A DNA stretch of 43,096 nucleotides, from NCBI GenBank assembly GCA_037447655.1, contig JBBHKE010000069.1, forward strand, positions 1 through 43,096, given 5' to 3'. Position numbers and translations under genes: made by a program. Positions 34,817 to 43,096 of this stretch are shown here, in pieces. The first letter of the stretch is position 1; every line of letters begins with the position of its first letter. The notes below the pieces were generated by a model, which saw nothing but the letters and a program-made list of their open reading frames with translations, ran no database searches and was not told the DNA's origin. This DNA is from Zygnema cylindricum. Its lineage: Eukaryota; Streptophyta; Zygnematophyceae; Zygnematales; Zygnemataceae.

Positions 34817-35839
34817 TGAAACTCTGAGACCTCAATTGGCCCTTTGAGTAGGCAGATCCAAAGAAGCTAATCTAGATAGTGCCGACTCCTAACTTGATAT
34901 AAACCCAAATGACTGACCCCTTGAGAGTCAAAACCCCAATATAGATTCACCCCTGTGAAATAACACTTTCTATGTGCTCAGTTCCACCACATAATGCAAA
35001 GTTAGAATATGAGATTTGGACACATTCACCCACTTTGAATTTCCCTTAGAAATGCAGCCACCCTAGCTGACAAAAACTCTGACCGACTGCACTTTTGTGT
35101 AGCGTGGACTCTTGTGAGTCTTCAGCAAAAAGAATCACTGAAAATGGTCAAGTAAATTGATAGTTATGGCTGGCCAAAGTTTCCCATTTGTACAAGGTGC
35201 TCTCTAGGACAGGCAACTACCTACCCAATATTTTATAAGTCCTGTTCCCCCTCTAAAACTCTATCCACTAAAGTACGGCACAAATCAAATTTTTGTGTCG
35301 TAGAGAAAAGTACAAGTTCCGATGTACTTTCTGTACCGCCATCGTACGACATGGAAAAAATGCCGACAAGTGTTGTAGCCGGATTTGTTCCCGCAATCTC
35401 CGGAGTTGCCGCAATCCAACATTGTCGTGCCATGTGTCACATGACGTGATCGCGGTGCCTATCGTGGTTGTCCGATCAAACCAGATACAATTGTAGCCGT
35501 TGAAAATACGCGCGCGATATTTGTTTTGCGTTCAAACAAATGCGCTGTATCCTTTTCATAAAATACGTTAAATCGTACTCCGTACTATACAAAACTGTAT
35601 CTATGCATTACGTATCTATTTTCCGTTATACAAACTAGTCTACGTGTAAAAATATAAATATCTGTCAAACCTATCATACCCTAGCACTAGCTTTAGATTT
35701 ATTGGTTAAAGCTAACTGATAGTCTGACGTACGGTAGGTACACGGATCAAATCCTGGGTCCGTCAAACCTTTTAGATAACTTTATCAAGATTTGCCTTCT
35801 TCTCCTCTTTGGACAGCCTAAGCAGCCATGGATCGAACT
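34817..35839 (-). repeat. 5' LTR of the gag-only element, truncated by Ty3 insertion
   Basis: It matches 31659-32714 in order and orientation, with small indels. The match ends at GATCGAACT, exactly where the Ty3 LTR starts with TGTAAAAG. About 130 bases corresponding to 32715-32844 are missing and should lie on the far side of the Ty3 element. Confidence 0.8.
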
Positions 35840-36349
35840 TGTAAAAGAGAGGCAATAATACACCCCAACACGTCACAATGCACAGCGGAAAACACCAAGG
35901 ATCTCCCTGTAGCAACAGTAGGAGCACACAGTACTAACAGACAAGGTTGCGCTTTATTACTTGGAAGAGAGTACAAGGTTGCGCTCGCTGCGTAGGTCTA
36001 CTTGAGGTACTCTATTCACAAGGTCTACTCGACTATTTAAACTAACTAACTGCTAGTCATCCTAGTAGTGTACAGCTGTACACGTGGACCTTCACGGTCA
36101 ACCGAGATCTATCTAAAGCTTCCTTCTAGAACAATACAGTTCCATCTTCGTTCTGCGGCGTTGCTATGCTGCGCTACTATGTTGCAGCGGTACCAAATTG
36201 CTACGCCTCTAAGTTGTTATGCTGCTACGCTGCGCTGGTCTGGAATTGCAGCTCCGCTGCTCTGGAATCGCAGCTGCGCTGCTCTGGAATCGCAACTATA
36301 GCAGCCTAGCCCTAGCCACTAAGTACCCGAATCCTGTAACCCTATTACA
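35840..36349 (-). repeat. 3' LTR of the chromovirus, 510 bp
   Basis: The ends are TGTAAAAG at 35840 and CTATTACA at 36349 (plus strand), giving inverted TGTAA/TTACA termini. On the element strand it is preceded by the purine-rich AGTGGGAGGCAT. TTAAATAG at 36040-36033 is a candidate TATA box, and AATAAA at 35958-35953 is a candidate polyadenylation signal, in the right order for U3-R-U5. U3 contains GCTGCG-rich short repeats, including a roughly 22-base near-tandem unit around CTGGAATCGCAGC at 36230-36297. The partner LTR is outside the window, so the borders rest on these signals. Confidence 0.75.
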
Positions 36350-36394
36350 ATGCCTCCCACTAAGGATTCAGCGTCTCGCTGAACCTTGAATTAC

Positions 36395-37686
36395 TCAAGG
36401 AAACTGCAACTCTCGGAGTATGTCGTACGTTTCCTTGCGATACTCCTCGAACTCTTGGCGAAGGGCGTCGAGTTGATGTTGGAGCTGCTCACATCGGGTC
36501 TCAAGCAACGCAATATGATGATCTGCCGCTGCCAACCGCCTCCGAGTGATTCGCTCTCGAACTTGATCCTCCCCTTCCTCGGGTACCACCTCGGGTAATT
36601 CGGGTCGCGGCGGAACGACCGCCGGTGCAGGCTCCTCGGGTGCTGGAATCTTGGGTTCCTTAGGTTCAGCTGTTAGAGGAACTTCCTCCGCTTCTTCGTC
36701 TGTCGGTTCCCACCGAGGTACTTTCCGTAATTTAAAGGACACGTGTTTCCGTGCAGCTCGGGCCCGCTGTAGAGCATTCTTTCGGGCTAACTTGAGTGCC
36801 CGTACCTCAGGGGTGACCTCCGCCTTAGAGATGATGTCGTGGAGGCGGACATCCCACGGGTGATAATGACGGAGTAACCCGGGAACATCAATCCTATACC
36901 TGTAGTTGTCTTCTACCACTTCCACGAACGGTAAGGCGTGTGGATTCAGCTGCACATAACCTTTATGATTATTTCCCAGGTCCTTGGTCCGCATGAAATT
37001 CCACGCTATGTGTGACGGAACGTCGGTTGGAATACGGATACGATCTCCGAGCTTCCCTATACGCCATTCCTCGAGCCACTACGAGGGGCTCCAATAAAAC
37101 CTTTTGGCGAAGCTGAAGGCGAAGCCGAAGTCGAGGTCCGGATGCTGGGTGTCGACCGGTAGTGGGAAGAGGTAGTCAGGAATTTCCTCTCCCTGTTCAC
37201 TTTCCTCCTCTAGACATCTTCGGTTCCCTCGCAGGAGGAACATATCTTTGCCACTGGGATATTGTGCCTCTTCCTTCTTTTGCGCGCTTTCAGACGAGTG
37301 CTCGTCCGCGGTACTCTCCTTATTTGGATCCCGCATCACCTCTAGATCTGAGGCACGCTCCTCAATTGGCGGAGGCGTTGGTTCCCGTTCTGGTTCCTCC
37401 GCCTCCGATAACTCATGATCTTCCTTATATTTTTGATTTCCTTCCTTGGTTGGGGTGTATTCGGGGTCCTGTGAATTTTCTGACCCCTCCCCTCCACTGG
37501 TTTTGCAGGTCTTGCCTCGCTACTGGCGGTTTCCTCAGGTTCCGGCTCCAGTTCCACTTCTCTTCGCCTGCTTGCTTCCACCATGGCTTCCGCAGCCCTT
37601 AACAATCTCTCGAGACGGTTCGCATCTCCTTGTCCCACTCGTACAAGTCTCCTCCTTTTCGGCGGTGGAGTGAATGACGACGCCAT
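36395..37686 (-). pseudogene. Extra open region between chromodomain and 3' LTR; unknown protein
   Basis: From ATG at 37686 the minus strand is open for about 1.29 kb with only one frameshift (near 37490) and one amber codon (37079-37081). The start MASSFTPPPKRRRLVRVG has a basic cluster like a nuclear localisation signal. A Glu-rich stretch follows, then a Pro/Glu/Ser-rich linker. A compact middle part reads GDRIRIPTDVPSHIAWNF, GNNHKGYVQLNPHALPFVE and YRYRIDVPGLLRHYHPWDV. After a Pro/Glu-rich hinge comes a C-terminal stretch with coiled-coil character (HIALLETRCEQLQHQLDAL, FEEYRKETYDILREL). It has no membrane segment or signal peptide, so it is not envelope-like. It could be an element-specific accessory gene or a captured host piece. 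I recognise no family. Confidence 0.65.
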
Positions 37687-38076
37687 AGACATTGTTGAAC
37701 AAGACAATTCCGGTAATTCCAGAAGCGAAGGTAAACTGACTGTGTGGAGAGAAGCAATTTCCGGGCTGCCGAGACTAGGTTGGTCGCAGGGACAGATAGC
37801 AGTTTTATTCACGGAGGTTGAGGGTTTCACTTTTGGACTTTGCGAAACGTCGCAGCGTGCGAGGGTATCGCAACGTCCATCATTTATAACATTGCGCTGC
37901 TGCGGCGAAACCGAGGGTTCTTCTTTATCCACATAGTGGAACACAATTGCGCCGCTGCGCTTTTCTGTCAGCGCAGCGGTGGTGCTGCGATCCTCTGACG
38001 GCATCGTAACCATGTTGCGCTGCGGTGGTTGCGCTGCTATAGCGTTGCGGTGTGGTAACATCGCTGCTGCGTTCTT

Positions 38077-38289
38077 TTACCGCGTCCCCAAGATAATTGC
38101 GATGGTTGCGACACTGCGATTCGCTCCTTTATTGCGGCCGCTGCGATTGACCCTCCGGGAAAGCTGAGTGTCCTCACTCCGCTGAAACCGGCGCAATAAC
38201 TCCGAGGAATGCAAATCCTTCTCGTCCACCCAAGAGTTGTCCTTAGCACCGTAGCCCTTCCAACGCACCAAATATTGGGTGGAGTTGGC
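38077..38289 (-). pseudogene. Chromodomain at the integrase end of the chromovirus
   Basis: The minus strand reads STQYLVRWKGYGAKDNSW, then VDEKDLHSSELLRRFQRSE, followed by a short tail and a stop at 38077. This has the core aromatic and acidic pattern of a chromodomain (YLVRWKGY, W, L). The N-terminal strand and the GPY/F part of integrase that should precede it are missing, replaced by the insert at 38290-38539. Confidence 0.85.
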
Positions 38290-38539
38290 CTCTCCCAGAG
38301 AGCTTCTGTACAAAAGGTCAACTTTGACCCTCCATAACTTACTGCTCAGGGGAGCAAATTCAGAGATTCTTTTTGCTATCGACTCAGGGGAGTCTTGTCT
38401 TCACAGGGGTGAAGTTGGTCAGAGTTTTTGTCTGCCAGGGTGGCAGTTATTTTTGCTTAAACACAAAGGGGTCAGAATTATCCTAGAGGCTTCTTGGAAG
38501 CTGTCCACTCTGAGGACTTATGGAGGTCTCAGAGTTTCA
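38290..38539 (-). mobile_element. 250-bp LTR-related fragment replacing part of integrase
   Basis: Reversed, it begins TGAAACTCTGAGACCTCC and ends at CTCTCTGGGAGAG. It matches 42657 onward closely for its whole length and resembles the first part of the 31659 LTR more weakly. On one side integrase stops right after LAPKF; on the other the chromodomain resumes at ANSTQYLV. Coding sequence between those points is lost. Confidence 0.8.
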
Positions 38540-39635
38540 GCGTGAACTTCGGGGCCAACTTCTTCGAGAGGGCACCCGGCAAGGAGAGGTTTGCCATATC
38601 AAGGCGAACCTTGTCCCCCACGCTAAAGATGATGTCCTTCCGATGAGCGTCGGCTTGCGACTTTTGACGATCCTTTGCCATTTGGAGCGCCTTGGCCGCC
38701 TTTTCCAGGTTTTCTTGCAGCGTTTTGGCAAAGTTCAGAGCTGCCAGTGTTTGGCAATCCGCTACGAATAAGTTTTGGGGAAGAGTGGGTTGTCCTCCAT
38801 TGAGGGAGAATGGCGTAGCATTCGTCGAAGAGTGCACTGCACTGTTATATGCTACCTCAATCGTTGTTAAATGGTCCACCCAATCCGTTTGGTGCACCGA
38901 GACATAAGCCCGCAACGCTTCCTCCAAAGTTCGATTCACCCTTTCAGTCTGACCATCAGTTTGAGGGTGGTAGGCTGTGGACATGGCCAGTTGCGTGCCA
39001 CATAGTGCAAAAAGATTTTGCCAAAAGTGGCTCACGAATTTACGATTGCGGTCGTTGACGATCCGTGTCGGAAGTCTGTGATGGCGGAATATCTCCCAAA
39101 AGAATAAGTCCGTGATATCTCGAGTAGAAGCTCTAGTGGACGTGGGTAGAAAATGTGCCATTTTCGTCAGGTAATCCACGACGACGAAGATTGAGTCGTA
39201 ACCCTCCTTCGTCAGTGGTAGGGCCACGATGAAATCCATCGAAATCGCCTCCCAAGTAACAGATGGTATCGGAAGGGGTTGTAACAAACCTTGTTGCCCT
39301 GAATCCGTTTTGTTCCTATTACAAGAGTCACACGTCCGGACATATTCTGCAATGTCTCGGGTCATGTTTGGCCAGTAATACGCCTCAGCGACACGTGCGG
39401 TTGTTTTATCCCGCCTAAAATGTCCGATGAGCGGCTCGTCGTGACTTATTTGAAGAATCGTGTGACGGAGTTCCGTATTTGTTGGCACATAAAGTCGTGT
39501 TGTCTTACTCGGTCTGTACTGCCACATACCATTGGCGGTTCGAACGAGCACCTTCTGTTTAATGAGTTCCTTTAGTAGATCATCGTCGCCGTAGGCGACC
39601 TTTATCCGACTTAACCACTGTTCGTCCACCTGCAA
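38540..39635 (-). pseudogene. Chromovirus integrase
   Basis: The zinc-binding part reads LIGHFRRDKTTARVAEAYYW, then YVRTCDSCNRNKT. The catalytic core has AISMDFIVALPLT (first Asp), RIVNDRNRKFVSHFWQ (second Asp; the usual SDRD is NDRN) and HPQTDGQTERVNRTLEE (Glu). The frame is open for about 360 residues but ends within a few residues of LSKKLAPKF because of the insert, losing the GPY/F region. Confidence 0.92.
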
Positions 39636-40228
39636 CGTGTTTGTGACTGCGCTGCGGTCGACGCTGCGGTGCTCTCTTTCACAGAGCTTATGTTCCCATG
39701 CTGCGATGCTTGCAATCGTTGCTCCGCCACTGGCGCAGCGACCCCGGGTCTTCTTGACAGCGCATCCGCCGGGTTCGTTTTGCCCGGCTTATATTCTATG
39801 ACAAGTTCCGGGCCGAAGGTCTGCTGAAACGTCATCCAACGCACTTGTTTCTTGGACAACTTCGGCTGAGTTTGGAGATATTGTAAGGCGTGGTGATCCG
39901 TGGTAATCGTGATCCGTTTCCCTTGAACGTAACACTTCCAAACCTCGAGCGCATTAATGATAGCTATTGTCTCTTTCTCATGGGTGGCCCAGTTTAGCTC
40001 TGCTGCCTTTAGTTTTTGACTATCGTAGGCGATGGGTTGAAGGCCTTTCCCTTGATTTTGCATAAAGAACGCTCCAATAGCCGTATCGATAGCGTCGGTA
40101 ATTATCGTCCAAGGTAAGTCCGGGTCGGGAACAGCTAACACAGGGGCGGTAACGAACCGCTCCTTTAGCGTGTTAAAGGCTACCCCTTGTGCCGCTTTCC
40201 AATCAAAAGGCAAGTCATTCTTGAGCAA
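39611..40228 (-). pseudogene. Chromovirus RNase H and RT-RH connection
   Basis: The frame reads FNTLKERFVTAPVLAVPDPD, then TIITDAIDTAIGAFFMQNQG, YDSQKLKAAELNWATHEKE, ITTDHHALQYLQTQ and TNPADALSRRPG, the normal order of a Ty3 RNase H. The usual first Asp motif is TDAS; here it is TDAIDTAIG, so the motif context is altered. A stop at 40229 separates it from RT and another frame break from integrase. Confidence 0.9.
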
Positions 40229-40961
40229 TTACGTGAGCGGTGCAGCGATTTTTGCGAAAGCTTCGACAAAACATTGATAATAGGAACATAGTCCTAGTAA
40301 GCTCCGTAACTCCGTAATATTCGCCGGCTGCGGCCACTCCTTAACTGCCCTTGTCTTGTTTGGATCCACTGCGATTCCGTCCCGACTCACCACATGGCCT
40401 AAAAAATAAATCTTCTCCTTGAAGAAGTCACATTTACTTCTTTTTGCGTATAACCTATTTTCTAGAAGGACTTGGAGGACTGTCTGTAAGTGCTTCATAT
40501 GCTCCTCCTGCGTTTGGCTATACACCAGTATGTCGTCTAGGAAGACGATCACATACGCGTCCAGATATTGCCGAAAGATGGAATTCATTAAATGCATAAA
40601 GGTTGTCGGTGCGTTAGTCAACCCGAACGGCATTACCCGAAACTGGAAATGACCGTATCGAGTTCTGAACGCCATTCTTCTCCACATCTTCCTCGGCAAT
40701 TCTAATCTGGTGGTAGCCGCTCCGCAAGTCTATTTTCGAAAAATATTTAGCACCTCGAAGCCGATCCAACAATTCGTCTATCCTCGGTAGGGGGTACGCA
40801 TTCTTCACCGTTAATTTGTTCAGCGCTCGGTAGTCTATACACATACGGAAACCTCCATCTTTCTTGTTCACAAAGAGAACGGGGGCTCCATACGGTGACT
40901 TGCTCGGTTCGATTGCTCCGGCTTCGACCAACTCCGCGAGTTGCTTTTTCAGTTCGTCCAA
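40229..40961 (-). pseudogene. Chromovirus reverse transcriptase
   Basis: Two frames are joined by a frameshift near 40640-40690. The N-terminal one has [34 protein letters not shown] and [15 protein letters not shown]. The C-terminal one has [20 protein letters not shown] and the active-site [10 protein letters not shown], then [17 protein letters not shown]. The catalytic Asp pair is retained. The fingers and palm subdomains are complete apart from the shift. Confidence 0.93.
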
Positions 40962-41368
40962 CTCGGTGTAACCGCTCCAGGAACAAGCTCTATCTTATGT
41001 TCTACTTCACGCTTCGGAGGAAATCCTTCGGGGAGCTTTGGGGGAAATACATCTGCGTACTCCTCGAGAAGTTTTGTCACGACTTCCGGGGCCTCTTCGG
41101 AAGTCTTTCCAATATCGTCACTTTCTTTGGAGTCGAAGGCGGGGTCCTTCTTCTTCCATTCTTCTTCGATCTCCTCCTTCGCCTCCTCTATTGGCTAGAC
41201 AACCGCCATTCCAATCGTTTCCCCTTTCTTGAGTGCCCTCTTGAGCTGTAAGGCCAAAGGCAAGCGTCCCTCTTCCGCTCCCTTACCAGCCGCTCCCACT
41301 TTTACCTCAAACTCTTCTTCACCCTTCTTCACTCTCATGGTGCCACTTCTCCAATCGATCGTCGGATT

Positions 41369-42630
41369 CTATTTTTGCAGCCACGGCTTCCCCATGATTA
41401 CCTCATGGTCCCCAAGAGGTAATACATCAAGCGTGTCGTACCATCTGAATTTCCCAATTCCGACGCGTAACCTCGGGGTACGATGGGTAATCGATAAGGA
41501 ACTGTCGTCAGCCAATTGTACCGACTGATGATCTTGTTGTACAACAAGAGGAAGTTTCAACCTTTTCACCGTCGCCTCGTTAATGAAGTTCCCCGATGCT
41601 CTGGAGTCCACCATGAAGTTAGCTGCACTCACTCCTATTTGACCCTGAAATATCAAAGGGTCTCCTCCTTCACCGACTAACCTCATAACGGTAAGTTTTC
41701 CCTTTTTGGGACCTTTCCGTTTTAGACACTCTCGATCCATATGATCTGGAGAACCGCAGTGCAAGCATAGGCCATTTTGCCTCCTTTGCTGGATTTCCTC
41801 GGGGGATAAGTCATTGGTCTTGGTCTTGGTAGTTTTCTTCTTTCTCCGTAGGACGTTGACCGCTTCCTTATCCTCATTAATTGCGCCGAGCTCCATGGGG
41901 GTTGGACCTTTGTCCCGTCGATTTCCTCCGCTACTGCTCAACCCATAGTGATAAGGTTTCCGGAGGTTAAAATCGACCGAATCGGTCCACTCCGCAAACT
42001 GGATGATTGCCGAGAGAGTAGGAGTCGTGCTTTCCCGAGCAAGCCATTGTTCCACATCTCTACGAATAGACGACTTAAGCCTTTTCACGTAGCGATCCAC
42101 GGCTTCATCCTCCGTCATCGTAGGCATTTAAACTTTGCACTCCAAGAACCGCTGTGTAAACTCCATCACTGAAGTTCGTTGCCTTAATACTGCAATCTTA
42201 TCTCTTGCCGCCTTCACCGTGTTAACGGGCTGCCAAGTGTCGCGGAGGAGTTGAACGAAGAGCGCCCAGACAGCCGGTATCTCATCGTCCTCCACCAATG
42301 TCCTCCACCATGCCCCCGTTGCCCCTTTAAGAAGACTAACCGCTTAGTGAATCTTCTCACAATCCGATAGGCTAGGAAAATTCTCGAGATAGTTCGCAAC
42401 AGAGAATAGCCATGAGTCAACGTTCTTGTGTCTTGTAGGGTTAAACTCGTCGCGAAGCGTTAATTTCGGTCTCTGGGAGTCTCTCTCTATGCCCCTCGAG
42501 GTCGCTCCTCTAGACGAGACTCCAAAGATGTGACACTGTTACTCAACTTCGCGTTCTATAATCTCACACTTTCCAACTCTTTGAGAACTTGCGCCAACAT
42601 ATCTGTAGTGGATACGCCGTGTTCATCCAT
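41369..42630 (-). pseudogene. Chromovirus gag and protease
   Basis: The likely start ATG is at 42630 (MDEHGVSTTD), followed by a short Leu/Glu-rich segment and in-frame stops. The gag core is visible in pieces at 42130-42420 (VANYLENFPSLSDCEK, LLKGATGAWWRTLVED, LRQRTSVMEFTQRFLE). A stop at 42128 separates it from the 252-residue frame at 41369-42127. That frame holds a complete zinc knuckle CLHCGSPDHMDREC and the protease. The protease active site reads MVDSRASGNFI where DSGA is normal, a Gly-to-Arg change expected to destroy activity. It ends VIMGKPWLQK. Confidence 0.88.
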
Positions 42631-42656
42631 GCTGTCGAGTCACGGGTAATAGCTCT

Positions 42657-43096
42657 TGAAACTCTGAGACCTCCATAAGTCCTCAGAGTAGACAGCTTCC
42701 AAGAAGCCTCTAGGATAATCTGACCCCTTTGTGTTTCAGCGAAGAGAACTGCCTCCTTGGGAAACAAAAACTCTGACCACCTGCACCCTTGTGAAGGCAA
42801 GACTCCCTTGAGTCTATAGCAAAAAGAATCTCTAAATTTGCTCCCTGAGCAGTAAATTATGGAGGGTCAAAGTTGACCTTTTGTACAGAATCTCTCTGGG
42901 AGAGAGGGTCCTATCTCCTAATTTTTCTAAGTCCTATCTCTCTCACATACTCTATCTACTGATGTACGGAACCAATCAGAATACAGTTCCGTACGCAAAA
43001 ATACATCTGCCGGTGTACTTTATGTACTGACATTGTACGCCATGGCCTAAATGTCGACACATGTCATATCCGGATTCGGTGCCATAATCTCCGGAG
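42657..43096 (+). mobile_element. LTR-like sequence in the chromovirus leader, runs off the window
   Basis: It starts TGAAACTCTGAGACCTCC about 26 bases upstream of the chromovirus gag ATG. It matches the 250-bp fragment at 38290-38539 closely, and beyond that it follows the 31659 and 34817 LTRs through landmarks such as TACTGATGTACGG and ATGTCGACACATGTCATA, up to the last base. It is therefore the first part of an LTR of the same broad family. Whether it is a solo LTR or a full element cannot be seen. Confidence 0.75.

Larger units (their letters stand above)
31659..35839 (-). mobile_element. LTR retrotransposon with gag-type region only (TR-GAG-like), inserted in copia
   Basis: Direct repeats at 31659-32844 and from 34817 on frame a 1.97-kb interior read on the minus strand. 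A purine run (AAAATAAGGGGAG) lies right before the minus-strand TGTTG start of the left copy, as a polypurine tract should, and this fixes the 3' LTR border. The interior has gag-type sequence and further acidic open frames, but no protease, integrase, RT or RNase H motifs. It would therefore depend on proteins of another element. Its right LTR is broken at 35839 by the Ty3 element. Host flank at the left is the copia integrase. Confidence 0.82.
35840..42656 (-). mobile_element. Ty3-type chromovirus, decayed, with an extra 3' coding region
   Basis: On the minus strand the order is gag, protease, reverse transcriptase, RNase H, integrase, chromodomain, an extra open region, polypurine tract and 3' LTR. 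The domain order and the chromodomain at the end of integrase place it in the chromovirus branch of Ty3 elements. The 5' LTR is not in the window: the leader is cut at 42657 by another LTR-like sequence. All main frames have stops or shifts, so it is non-functional. Confidence 0.9.

Noticed and set aside
42657-43096. The terminal LTR-like sequence as the 5' LTR of the chromovirus
   Set aside because: It does not resemble the chromovirus 3' LTR at 35840-36349, but matches the LTR of the gag-only element instead.

Overview
The window looks like nuclear DNA of a green plant, most likely a streptophyte alga of the Chara type or an early land plant. The evidence is four conserved genes with GT-AG introns, a plant-style RPS13 C-terminus, a DCC/DUF393 protein with a chloroplast-type N-terminal extension, and Ty1/copia and chromodomain-bearing Ty3 elements. 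The organism assignment is inference from gene content.

The left half (about 3.0-23.2 kb) holds four housekeeping genes that I rebuilt exon by exon. They are a plastid-type DCC thiol-disulfide oxidoreductase family protein (minus, 3003-5446, 253 aa), cytosolic ribosomal protein S13/uS15 (minus, 10159-11764, 151 aa), the RNA polymerase I subunit RPA43 (plus, 12410-16169, 379 aa), and a metallophosphoesterase of the Mn-dependent ADP-ribose/CDP-alcohol diphosphatase family (minus, 18440-23233, 299 aa). RPS13 and RPA43 are head to head over 645 bp. One encodes a ribosomal protein and the other a subunit of the polymerase that makes rRNA, so shared control for ribosome production is plausible. The phosphoesterase gene carries a second, decayed copy of its last exon.

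The gaps hold a polypurine tract, a terminal-inverted-repeat family and hairpins. From 23.35 to 29.29 kb there are two direct copies of a roughly 2-kb repeat with a conserved but unrecognised coding remnant. One copy abuts the phosphoesterase start; the other is split by a 1.27-kb insertion.

The right third (29.8-43.1 kb) is a nest of LTR retrotransposons. A decayed copia fragment (plus strand) is cut inside its integrase by a second LTR element (minus strand) that has 1.19-kb LTRs and carries only a gag-type region plus unknown acidic coding sequence. The right LTR of that element is cut by a Ty3 chromovirus (minus strand; 3' LTR 35840-36349; gag, PR, RT, RNase H, IN, chromodomain). The chromovirus contains two insertions related to the LTRs of the second element. 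It also has an extra open region of about 1.3 kb between the chromodomain and the 3' LTR, which is the most unusual item in the window. Every element is broken by stops or frameshifts.
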